16,324 nucleotides of DNA from positions 1 through 16,324 of the forward strand of contig VAXY01000140.1 of assembly GCA_005885085.1 (NCBI GenBank), written 5' to 3'. A program made the position numbers and the translations under genes. The DNA comes from Actinomycetota bacterium (GTDB lineage: Bacteria > Actinomycetota > Thermoleophilia > Gaiellales > Gaiellaceae). The notes beneath the pieces are model-generated. The model was not told where the DNA came from, made no database searches, and saw only the letters and a program-made list of their open reading frames with translations. This document shows, piece after piece, positions 5,823-11,641 of the stretch. Positions within the stretch are counted from its first letter, which is position 1. The number at the start of each line of letters is the position of its first letter.

Positions 5823-6478
5823 GTGCCTGTGAGCACCCTCGGCCGAGTCACGCCGCGTTGGTCGGCCTCCCCGGGCGCGGCGCTTGCGGTGATGGGTCTT
5901 GCCGTGGCGACCGCCGCCGCTTGGGCGGTGCTGCCGCACTTGGACATGATGACGGCGGCGCCAGCGCTCTTTCTCCTGGCGTGGTCGGTGATGATGGCGG
6001 CGATGATGCTGCCGTCGGTGGCGCCGCTGGTGCTGATCCACCCCCGCGGCGGCCGCGCCAGCCTCGTGCTCGGGTACCTGTTCGTGTGGGCTGCGGTGGG
6101 CGTCCCCGTCTTCGTTCTCTCACGGATCGTCGACCTGATCGACGTTCCGACGGTCGCCGTGGCGGGCGTGCGGGCGCCTATCAATTCAGCCGCTTCAAGG
6201 ACGTCTGCCTGCGCGTCTGTCGCAGCCCGCTGGACTTCCTCGCCCTGCGCTGGGGACGGCGCTCGTTGCGACTGGGCGTCGAGCACGGGCTCTATTGCTT
6301 CGGGTGTTGCTGGGCGCTGATGGCCGTGCTGGTGGTCGCCGCAACTATGAACCTCGCGGTGGCGGCTGCCATCGCCGCGATTGTCTGCGCCGAGAAGGCT
6401 CTTCCGGGCGGTCGTTGGACGAGCCGGGTTACCGGCAGCGGATTGGTCGTGGCGGCGCTTGTGATGTTGACTGACTGA
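5823..6478 (+). pseudogene. DUF2182 integral membrane protein, split by a frameshift
   Basis: Two reading frames together make one DUF2182 protein (COG5486, predicted metal-binding membrane protein). The first frame, from GTG 5823, gives an N-terminal TM segment, then AWSVMMAAMMLPSVAPLVL, which is the family signature, and LVLGYLFVWAAVGV. The second frame, ending at 6478, gives GAYQFSRFKDVCLRVCRSPL, then GLYCFGCCWALMAVL, MNLAVAAAIAAIV and EKALPGG. The first frame turns to nonsense near 6170, and the second becomes meaningful at about 6165. A net loss of one base between about 6120 and 6180 explains the break. Conserved Cys and His residues on both sides are intact, so the damage is either recent or a sequence error. 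The next gene, DUF1326, is the usual neighbour. Function of the family is unknown; a role with metals or thiols is inferred from conserved cysteines. Confidence 0.82.
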
Positions 6479-6490
6479 GAGGAGAGCGTG

Positions 6491-7108
6491 GTGGCTGCAA
6501 CGGAGACTGCAACGAACTGGGCGTTGAAGGGCACGTTGCTGATCGCATGTAACTGCGACTATGGCTGCCCCTGTAACTTCAACGCGCCTCCGAGCCGCGG
6601 GAAGTGTGAGGGGGGGTGGATGTGGCACGTGGACGAGGGGAAGTTCGGTGAGGTCAGCCTGGACGGTCTCTCCCTGGCCGTGTTTTGCGATTGGCCAGGG
6701 GCGATCCACGAGGGCGGCGGCAGAGCGATCTCTCTCTACGACGAGCGAGCTGACGAGGCGCAGGCTGAGGCAATCGAGGCCCTCGTGCGCGGCGGGCACG
6801 GCGGTCCCTGGGGGATCTTCATCAACACGTACGAATTCCAGGACGTTCGACCCGCATCGTTCGAGCTCCACCTCGACGACCTCGCGTCGACGGCCAAGAT
6901 CGGCGACTCGGTCGAGCTCGAGCTGGCGACGATCAAGAACCCCGTGACGGGCGCCGAGGCTCGTCCGCGGGCGATCCTCCCCGAGGGACTCGTGTGCAAG
7001 GAGATGTCGCTGGGAGCGTCGTCGAAGTACAGGGTGAACGATCGGATCAGCTACGACCACAGCGGCCAGTACGCCGCAATCGCACCATTCGCGTACTCGG
7101 CCCCGTAG
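6491..7108 (+). CDS. DUF1326 domain protein
   Basis: A 205-aa soluble protein of the DUF1326 family (COG5588). The hallmark is a cysteine-rich motif near the N-terminus, CNCDYGCPCNF (about residues 22-32), preceded by the WALKGTLLIA strand. Later conserved stretches are WHVDEGKFGEVSLDGL, HGGPWGIFINTYEFQDV and KEMSLGASSKYRVNDRI. Four closely spaced cysteines suggest metal binding or thiol chemistry, but no activity is established. GTG 6491 is chosen because AGGAG (6480-6484) is 6 nt away; GTG 6488 leaves only 3 nt. It lies 12 nt after the DUF2182 gene, the normal partner, so the two probably act on the same substrate or metal. Confidence 0.9.
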   Translation: MAATETATNWALKGTLLIACNCDYGCPCNFNAPPSRGKCEGGWMWHVDEGKFGEVSLDGLSLAVFCDWPGAIHEGGGRAISLYDERADEAQAEAIEALVRGGHGGPWGIFINTYEFQDVRPASFELHLDDLASTAKIGDSVELELATIKNPVTGAEARPRAILPEGLVCKEMSLGASSKYRVNDRISYDHSGQYAAIAPFAYSAP

Positions 7109-7133
7109 GCGTCGCGACAAGCACGGGCAGATC

Positions 7134-7139
7134 TAAGAT
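7134..7139 (+). promoter_or_regulatory. -10 box TAAGAT for the cupin gene
   Basis: TAAGAT lies 7 nt before GTG 7147. It overlaps the ATG at 7138, which argues that translation starts at the GTG on a leaderless transcript. Confidence 0.5.
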
Positions 7140-7146
7140 GGGCGGC

Positions 7147-7710
7147 GTGAACGTCCCCGAAGCGCCTGTCGAGTTGACTGAGCATGGCCTCGTGTGCAAG
7201 GGCGACGGCTGGTTCGTCGTGAACGCGCGCGAGCTGCGGTGGTACGAGTCGGAAGGCTGGGGCAGGTTCTCGAACTTCGGCGGCGACACGGTCTTCGAGC
7301 AGCTCGGGTTCGGGATCACGGTGCTCGGGCCGGGCCAGCCGCTGTCGATGTACCACTGGGAGACCGACCAGGAGGACTTTCTCGTCCTCTACGGTACGGG
7401 GACGCTGATCGTCGAGGGGCATGAGCGGCCACTGCGGCAGTGGGACTTTGTCCACTGCCCTCCGTACACGGGACACACGATCGTCGGCGGGCCGTGCGTC
7501 GTCCTAGGCGTCGGCTCGAGGGAGCGCCACACCGAGATCGGTCCCGACGGGCGCCGCCGCGGGCGTGCCGACGGCGGCGCGTACGCCGTCGACGAGACGG
7601 CGATGCGGTACGGGGCCGGCATCGAACCGGGAACCGCCCAGGACGAGGCATATGCACGCTTTCCGCCGCGCACGCCGGTGCGCTACGGCGGATGGCTCGA
7701 CGGGTTGTAA
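7147..7710 (+). CDS. Cupin domain protein
   Basis: A 187-aa protein (190 aa if the ATG at 7138 is used). The cupin barrel spans about residues 40-120. The first motif is MYHWETDQEDFLVLYGTGTL, where H and E residues stand in the usual metal-ligand positions of the HxH-E cupin motif. The second motif is WDFVHCPPYTGHTIVGG, supplying the last histidine ligand. The N-terminus reads as a cofactor-free strand region (GDGWFVVNARELRWYES) and the C-terminus is polar with GRRRGRADGGAYAVDE. Cupins cover sugar isomerases, dioxygenases and binding proteins, so the reaction cannot be assigned. It lies 38 nt after the DUF1326 gene but has its own -10 box. No signal peptide is visible. Confidence 0.88.
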   Translation: MNVPEAPVELTEHGLVCKGDGWFVVNARELRWYESEGWGRFSNFGGDTVFEQLGFGITVLGPGQPLSMYHWETDQEDFLVLYGTGTLIVEGHERPLRQWDFVHCPPYTGHTIVGGPCVVLGVGSRERHTEIGPDGRRRGRADGGAYAVDETAMRYGAGIEPGTAQDEAYARFPPRTPVRYGGWLDGL

Positions 7711-7745
7711 TACCGGCCGGGTTTCACTGAACTCGCCCTCGAGCC

Positions 7746-7751
7746 GATAGT
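7746..7751 (+). promoter_or_regulatory. -10-like box GATAGT
   Basis: GATAGT lies 6 nt before the GTG at 7758. It keeps the key A at position 2 and T at position 6 of a -10 element. No Shine-Dalgarno is present. Confidence 0.4.
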
Positions 7752-7757
7752 GATGGC

Positions 7758-8018
7758 GTGAGGTTTCCACGGAGAGTTCAGCTGCTTGGATGGGCACTGC
7801 TGGTGGTTGCCATCCCATTCCTGATCTTCGACCCCGGCTCGCGACCGAATCCACATGTGCTCGTCGTTGGAGTCGGCGTCGGTGCGATGCTCGGAATCGC
7901 GGGTGGACTGGTCTTCAGGTCCTTCGTCCCGTTGGAGCGGCGGCTCCAGATCATCAGGTCTCTGAACCCGCGGCTCGCTCGTCACCTGATACCGGCACCT
8001 AAGAACGACAAGGATTAG
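7758..8018 (+). CDS. Small two-helix membrane protein
   Basis: An 86-aa protein from GTG 7758. Two hydrophobic helices are visible: residues 8-24 (LLGWALLVVAIPFLIF) and residues 34-54 (LVVGVGVGAMLGIAGGLVF), separated by a short polar loop DPGSRPNPH. The C-terminal 30 residues are basic (ERRLQIIRSLNPRLARH). By the positive-inside rule both ends should face the cytoplasm. It matches no named family I recognise. It is probably its own leaderless transcript, given the GATAGT box. Confidence 0.68.
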   Translation: MRFPRRVQLLGWALLVVAIPFLIFDPGSRPNPHVLVVGVGVGAMLGIAGGLVFRSFVPLERRLQIIRSLNPRLARHLIPAPKNDKD

Positions 8019-8025
8019 CCAGCCG

Positions 8026-8031
8026 TATGCT
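8026..8031 (+). promoter_or_regulatory. -10 box TATGCT
   Basis: TATGCT lies 9 nt before the ATG at 8041, with no clear Shine-Dalgarno, suggesting a leaderless or nearly leaderless transcript. Confidence 0.5.
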
Positions 8032-8040
8032 GGGGCTGAC

Positions 8041-8277
8041 ATGAGCGACAGCGATCAGCTGAGGCGGATCGAGACATTCCTCTACGACGGCGACGGAAAC
8101 CGCACCGACGACGAAGCCCTTGCGGTGCGCGGCGAAACCGTCGAGCTCGATCCTGACGGACGTGTCATTGCCCGCCATGCACATGACGCGCTGAGTTGGG
8201 AGGTCGACCCGATCTCGCTCGAGGGCGACGCCGGTGAGCTCGCGACGCGCCCTCGGCACGACGAAGACCAGTCCTAG
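8041..8277 (+). CDS. Small acidic hypothetical protein
   Basis: A 78-aa protein rich in aspartate and glutamate (ETFLYDGDGNRTDDEAL, then VELDPDGRVIARHAHD). Short predicted strands alternate with turns, suggesting a small beta-rich domain. No signal peptide, membrane helix or catalytic motif is visible. It converges on the RpiB-like gene, and the two stop codons share the palindrome CTAG at 8274-8277. I do not recognise the family. Confidence 0.66.
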   Translation: MSDSDQLRRIETFLYDGDGNRTDDEALAVRGETVELDPDGRVIARHAHDALSWEVDPISLEGDAGELATRPRHDEDQS

Positions 8278-8675
8278 CGCTCGTCGAGCTCGCCGAGCCG
8301 CGCGATGTTCGCGGCCTCGTCGGGATCCGGCGCCTCGACGCTGAGCCACGCGTCGACGATCGCGCGTGCCGTCTCGGGCGCGGTCCGCTTCAACGACATC
8401 ACCAGCACGGCCCCCTCGGCGATCCAGGGCTCCCAGGCGAGTGCAGCCCGCACGCCGGGCACCTTGTTCGCCGCCATCGACGTCCCCGTGCCCGTCCAGC
8501 AGAACAGCATGCCCTGATCGGCTTCACGGCCCGCCACCGCACGTGCAACGCGCGCGGCCACTTCAGGCCACTGCTCGCGCGCGAGCACCGTGACGTCGTG
8601 GCCTCGCGACTGCAGCTCTTCGACAACCGTGTCGACCACCGGCCCTTCGTCGTCTGCCCCAACCACGATCCGCAT
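8274..8675 (-). CDS. RpiB/LacA/LacB-like sugar-phosphate isomerase family protein, divergent
   Basis: A 133-aa protein with the RpiB fold: an N-terminal strand RIVVGADDEG, YPxxA-like WPEVAARVARAVAGREADQ, and the signature GMLFCWTGTGTSMAANKVPG containing the catalytic-type Cys and the phosphate-binding GTG loop. RpiB interconverts ribose 5-phosphate and ribulose 5-phosphate. Here the usual DHAG has become DDEG, losing the first histidine. The SREHNDANVL segment carrying the second catalytic histidine is absent (WEPWIAEGAVLVMSLKRTAP stands there), and the protein is shorter than usual. It may therefore have another substrate or no isomerase activity. The ATG at 8675 touches an AGGAG with no spacer. 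The in-frame GTG at 8666 would have normal spacing, but only ATG 8675 gives the full first strand. Confidence 0.85.
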   Translation of the reverse strand: MRIVVGADDEGPVVDTVVEELQSRGHDVTVLAREQWPEVAARVARAVAGREADQGMLFCWTGTGTSMAANKVPGVRAALAWEPWIAEGAVLVMSLKRTAPETARAIVDAWLSVEAPDPDEAANIARLGELDER

Positions 8676-8717
8676 CTCCTGAAGCTTGCCCGATACCACT
8701 TTCGGCAAGGCGCGTGG

Positions 8718-8723
8718 CATACT
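8718..8723 (+). promoter_or_regulatory. Candidate -10 box CATACT for the histidine kinase
   Basis: CATACT is a reasonable -10 placed about 45 nt before the ATG at 8769. No clear -35 is seen. The transcript leader would begin near GGAGGAG and contain the palindrome at 8742-8756. Confidence 0.35.
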
Positions 8724-8741
8724 CGGAGGAGTCAACAACCG

Positions 8742-8756
8742 GGGGTGCGGCACCCC
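8742..8756. repeat. Palindrome in the kinase leader
   Basis: GGGGTGC and GCACCCC are perfect inverted arms around one G (15 bp total). In RNA it can form a short GC hairpin about 12 nt before the ATG at 8769, and it overlaps the alternative GTG start at 8745. It may be an operator or a translational control hairpin; neither is proven. Confidence 0.5.
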
Positions 8757-8768
8757 GCCACCGCACTC

Positions 8769-10220
8769 ATGGGTCTCAGCCAACACGTCTGGTCCCGGGC
8801 ACTGGCCCCGGCGAGCTCGCGCTCCACACAGCGCGTGCACCTCGATGCGAGCTCACGCGCGGCATTCGCCGTCTGGGTTCCTGTCGCGCTCCTCGGCGCC
8901 GCCGGGCTTGCGCTCGCGGTCGGTTGGCTCGCGTCGGGCCACATCACGTGGAACGACGGCGCAGGCATCGTGCTCTTGATCGCCGCGGCAACGCTCGCCG
9001 AGGCGTTCCCGGTTCCGATCGAAGGAGTCGCCGTGGGGTCGACATCTCTGGCGACGATCTTCCTCGTCGCGGGCGCGACGATCTACGGCTGGGCCGCGGC
9101 GGCCGTCGCCGGCTTCCTCGCAATGGCGCTCGTCGAGCTCGGACGACGCCGGCCGTTCAGTCGCGTCGCGTTCAACTCCGGTGTGTACGTGCTCGCTGGT
9201 ATCGCCGCGGGCGGCGCGGCGGCGGGACTTCAGGACGGCACGCTGCGCGGCCTCGCGCTCGGAGCGATCGCCGCGTTCATCGCGTTCTACGTCGTGGACA
9301 TCACGCTCCTGGCGGCTGTCGTGACGCGCTCGCGAGGAATCGCGTTCCCGCCGGCGCTGCGCAGCTACCTCCAGCTGACGTTCGTGCCGTTCGCCGTGAT
9401 GGCCTCGCTCGCGGTGATCCTGGTCGTGCTGTGGGACCGCTCGCCCTTCGTCGCCGTCGTGCTCGTCGGCCCTCTGGTCGCGACCGCGTTGTACCAGCGC
9501 TGGATTCACGGCGCGTTGAGCCGCTTGCGGGAGTTCGACCGCCTCAAGGACGAGTTCATCACGATCGTGTCCCACGAGCTCCGCACGCCACTGACGTCGG
9601 TCTACGGGGCCGCCTTGACGTTGGAGCAGCAGACGCTCGACGAAGAGCGCACGCAGGCGCTGCTCGAGATCATCTCGACTGAGGCGGCGCGGCTCTCACG
9701 GCTCCTCGACGACATCCTGTGGGTCAGCCGGCTCGACTCCGGACGGGCGCGGCCCTTCATCACACGGGTGGAACCGTTGCCTTTGACAGCAGAGGTCGTG
9801 GATGCAACGCGCACGCACCTTCCACACGGGCTGTCCCTCGAATTGCTGCACGATTCGGCGCCACCGGACGTCGCCGCAGACCCGGACAAGTTGCGGCAGG
9901 TGCTCGTGAACCTGGTCGAGAACGCCGTCAAGTACTCGGACGAGGGACGCATCGAGGTGGGTTTGCACGGTCGGAACGGGAAGGTTCGCTTCAGCGTCCG
10001 CGACGAGGGGCCCGGCATCCCGCCCAGCCAGCGGGAGCGGGTCTTCGAGAAGTTCTACCGGCTCGACCCGAACATGACTCGGGGTGTGGGCGGTACCGGC
10101 CTCGGCCTCTACATCTGTCGCCAACTGATCGATTCGATGCACGGACGAATCTGGGTCGAGTCCGTGCCCGGCGAAGGATCGACCTTCAGCTTCGAGCTTC
10201 CGGTCGCGCGGACCTCCTGA
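8769..10220 (+). CDS. Membrane-bound sensor histidine kinase (orphan)
   Basis: A 483-aa protein. Residues 30-250 contain about seven hydrophobic segments (for example FAVWVPVALLGAAGLALAVG and IVLLIAAATLAEAFPVPIEG), making a polytopic membrane sensor without a large outer domain. HisKA follows with the phosphoacceptor His at about residue 269 in FITIVSHELRTPLTS. HATPase_c has the N box (LRQVLVNLVENAVKYSDEG), the G1 box RDEGPGIP, the F box FEKFYRLD and the G2 box GGTGLGLYICRQL. All catalytic motifs are intact, so it should autophosphorylate and pass phosphate to a response regulator, but none is encoded in the window. The ATG at 8769 has no good Shine-Dalgarno; GTG 8745 and internal GTGs are possible. 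The two short peptide genes downstream are on the same strand. Confidence 0.93.
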   Translation: MGLSQHVWSRALAPASSRSTQRVHLDASSRAAFAVWVPVALLGAAGLALAVGWLASGHITWNDGAGIVLLIAAATLAEAFPVPIEGVAVGSTSLATIFLVAGATIYGWAAAAVAGFLAMALVELGRRRPFSRVAFNSGVYVLAGIAAGGAAAGLQDGTLRGLALGAIAAFIAFYVVDITLLAAVVTRSRGIAFPPALRSYLQLTFVPFAVMASLAVILVVLWDRSPFVAVVLVGPLVATALYQRWIHGALSRLREFDRLKDEFITIVSHELRTPLTSVYGAALTLEQQTLDEERTQALLEIISTEAARLSRLLDDILWVSRLDSGRARPFITRVEPLPLTAEVVDATRTHLPHGLSLELLHDSAPPDVAADPDKLRQVLVNLVENAVKYSDEGRIEVGLHGRNGKVRFSVRDEGPGIPPSQRERVFEKFYRLDPNMTRGVGGTGLGLYICRQLIDSMHGRIWVESVPGEGSTFSFELPVARTS

Positions 10221-10222
10221 TC

Positions 10223-10235
10223 CCCCTCTGAGGGG
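10223..10235 (+). terminator. Weak hairpin after the kinase gene
   Basis: CCCCT and AGGGG form a 5-bp stem around CTG, starting 3 nt after the kinase stop codon. No T-tract follows, so it is at best a weak terminator or mRNA-stabilising hairpin. Confidence 0.3.
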
Positions 10236-10304
10236 AGCGTCGGCGGCGTCTCGATGCCGATCAAAAGGGGTCCCCCGCCAACCTCCACCTCAAGGAGACT
10301 CGAC

Positions 10305-10406
10305 ATGCGGCTCGTGAACTGGTTCGTCCGCATCGCCGTCCCCCTCGCGCTCATGGCTGCCGCCGTCTTCGGCGCCGGCTGGAAATGGGACAGGTTCCCG
10401 CACTGA
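10305..10406 (+). CDS. 33-aa single-span membrane peptide
   Basis: A short frame with ATG at 10305, an excellent Shine-Dalgarno AAGGAG 8 nt upstream (10291-10297 region) and a strong terminator 10 nt after its stop. The peptide begins MRLVNWFVRIAV, continues with a hydrophobic stretch PLALMAAAVFGAG, and ends GWKWDRFPH. It reads as one transmembrane helix with a basic start and an aromatic end. The size, start signal and terminator support a real gene. It lies between the orphan kinase and the secreted Trp-repeat peptide, so it may belong to the same response. No family is recognised. Confidence 0.62.
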   Translation: MRLVNWFVRIAVPLALMAAAVFGAGWKWDRFPH

Positions 10407-10416
10407 TGATCGCTGG

Positions 10417-10446
10417 ACGCCCGGTCTTCCGGGCGTTCACCCTTTC
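10417..10446 (+). terminator. Rho-independent terminator after the 33-aa peptide gene
   Basis: A perfect 8-bp stem, ACGCCCGG (10417-10424) with CCGGGCGT (10429-10436) around a TCTT loop, followed by TCACCCTTTCG. The form is like the tRNA terminator in this window. Confidence 0.75.
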
Positions 10447-10554
10447 GAGGGATGCCGCAGGAGTCACAAAACCTGCACACTCGATGGGAAGAGGCACAGA
10501 CATCCACGCGTGACACCGGTGCGGCCCCGGGGGTCTGAGAAAAGGGGGGAACCG

Positions 10555-10722
10555 ATGAAACGCCTGTACGCCGTCCTGAGCCTCATCCTGCTTGTCACCG
10601 TCCTCGTCCTTCCGGCGATCGCTCGTGCAGATGATCCTGATCCGGGGCCGGCACCGACCGGCTGGACGTGGGACGAGTCGGGCGCTCAGACGCCTGACGG
10701 CTGGACCTGGGACGAGGCGTAA
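10555..10722 (+). CDS. Secreted 55-aa peptide with duplicated GWTWDE unit
   Basis: A 55-aa protein from ATG 10555, with a purine-rich Shine-Dalgarno (AAGGGGGGA at 10542-10550) directly upstream. Residues 1-25 are a classic Sec signal peptide: MKRLY, a hydrophobic core VLSLILLVTVLVLP, and a likely cleavage site AIARA-DD. The predicted mature part is about 30 residues and consists mainly of DDPDPGPAPT followed by two copies of GWTWDE separated by SGAQTPD, ending in A. The repeats are 18 bp with one mismatch (10660-10677 and 10699-10716), a 39-nt period. The in-frame GTG at 10510 would spoil the signal peptide, so ATG 10555 is preferred. The function is unknown. Trp-x-Trp repeats could stack on polysaccharide or membrane; this is inference. 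Confidence 0.78.
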   Translation: MKRLYAVLSLILLVTVLVLPAIARADDPDPGPAPTGWTWDESGAQTPDGWTWDEA

Positions 10723-10766
10723 CCGCGTTTGGAGACGGGCCGCGGGGGCACGTTGTCCGAACGGGC

Positions 10767-11135
10767 ACGTCCGACAACAAGCGCTTCAACCACTTCCGCG
10801 GGGAACGTTCGCCGCGATTCGCGCATCCGTCTGAGTTAGAGCTCGCACATCTCCTCGATGCAAGCGGGATTCCGTGGCTCTACGAGCCGCACACGTTCGT
10901 GCTCGAACACGACGACCACGGCAACGTCGTCGAGGCCTTCACCCCCGACTTCTACCTGCCGGAGGCCGGCATGTACGTGGAATGCACGACCGCGCAGCCC
11001 TGGTTGATGGCACGCAAGCGCCGCAAGGTACGGAAGGCGCGCGAGCTACACGATCTGATCATCACGCTCCATGAGGGCCACGACTTCGAGCGCCTGCGCC
11101 GCCGCCACGCGGATTGGAAGAAGGAGAGAGGTTAG
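10767..11135 (+). CDS. PD-(D/E)xK nuclease-like protein, start codon unresolved
   Basis: The frame is open from 10698 to the TAG at 11133-11135 and has good coding character from about residue RFAHPSE (10815) onward: SELELAHLLDASGIPWLYEP, TFVLEHDDHGNVVEAF, TPDFYLPEAGMYVECTT, then RKRRKVRKARELHDLIITL. The conserved E in HPSE, the D in PDFYL and the E in YVEC fit a PD-(D/E)xK nuclease fold, and the pattern resembles small actinobacterial proteins found alone or fused near purine-salvage genes (from memory). No ATG, GTG or TTG occurs in frame between 10698 and 10899. I give ACG 10767 as a provisional start; GTG 10899 would remove the conserved first half. An unrecognised indel upstream is possible. 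A deoxyribosyltransferase-like gene follows 9 nt later. Confidence 0.65.
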   Translation, partial: TSDNKRFNHFRGERSPRFAHPSELELAHLLDASGIPWLYEPHTFVLEHDDHGNVVEAFTPDFYLPEAGMYVECTTAQPWLMARKRRKVRKARELHDLIITLHEGHDFERLRRRHADWKKERG

Positions 11136-11138
11136 TGT
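11133..11138 (+). promoter_or_regulatory. -10 box TAGTGT overlapping the preceding stop codon
   Basis: TAGTGT starts on the TAG stop of the nuclease-like gene and lies 6 nt before GTG 11145. The nearest Shine-Dalgarno-like AAGGAG (11121-11126) is 18 nt away, too far for that GTG. Confidence 0.55.
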
Positions 11139-11144
11139 TGGCCG

Positions 11145-11582
11145 GTGCGGGTCTACTTTTCGGGACCGCTCTTCACCCCTTACGAGCGGTCGTTCATCGA
11201 AGACTGCGCAGCGCGCCTGCGCGCTGACGGGATCGAGGTCTTCGTCCCGCACGAGAACGCGCTCGCCTCAGCGGACACCTCACCCGCCACGATCTTCGCG
11301 AAGGACTGGGACGGCCTCTCGAAGGCCGACGCGGTCGTCGCGCTGCTCGACGGTCCGCTCGTCGACGACGGCACCGCCTGTGAGATCGGCATCTTCTACG
11401 CCCTGATGCAGGCGGATCCGGCGAAGAAGGGCATCGTCGGCCTGCTCACAGATCTGCGCAGCACGCTCGGACACGAGGGACACGGGCTCAACCTCTTCGT
11501 GCACGGCTGCATCGAAGACGGGGGCAAGATCTGCGGCAGCCTCGACGAGGTCGTTGCCACCCTCGACGGCTGGCAGGATTAG
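11145..11582 (+). CDS. Nucleoside 2-deoxyribosyltransferase-like protein
   Basis: A 145-aa protein of the NDT family, which transfers 2-deoxyribose between nucleobases or hydrolyses deoxynucleoside monophosphates. Seen in order: the N-terminal strand VYFSGPLF, a helix ERSFIEDCAARLRADG, the strand EVFVPHENA, then ADAVVALLDGPLVDDGTACE with the nucleophile glutamate at residue 80 followed by IGIFYAL. The active-site Asp residues are in the DGPLVDD loop. Size and motif spacing fit the family. The nucleobase preference cannot be read. It starts at GTG 11145, probably leaderless, next to a nuclease-like gene, so a role in nucleotide salvage or damaged-nucleotide clearing is plausible but inferred. 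Confidence 0.87.
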   Translation: MRVYFSGPLFTPYERSFIEDCAARLRADGIEVFVPHENALASADTSPATIFAKDWDGLSKADAVVALLDGPLVDDGTACEIGIFYALMQADPAKKGIVGLLTDLRSTLGHEGHGLNLFVHGCIEDGGKICGSLDEVVATLDGWQD

Positions 11583-11625
11583 GCGCCGCTCCGCCCGCCG
11601 CACGTCAACCTCGGGTCTCGGCGCA

Positions 11626-11631
11626 TAGGCT
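11626..11631 (+). promoter_or_regulatory. -10 box TAGGCT for the DUF4129/MoxR operon
   Basis: TAGGCT is 10 nt before GTG 11642, in the only gap before this operon. No Shine-Dalgarno precedes the GTG. Confidence 0.45.
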
Positions 11632-11641
11632 TTCGTTCGCG

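Noticed and set aside
7138..7140. ATG start for the cupin gene
   Set aside because: It lies inside the TAAGAT -10 box and has no Shine-Dalgarno; GTG 7147 fits a leaderless transcript. The three-residue difference does not change the product.
10223..10235. Kinase terminator
   Set aside because: Listed only as a weak hairpin; the stem is 5 bp with no T-tract, so read-through into the 33-aa peptide gene is likely.
10530..10538. GGGGTCTGA resembling one arm of the REP-like repeat at 1684
   Set aside because: Only nine bases match and no inverted partner follows; this is expected by chance in GC-rich DNA.
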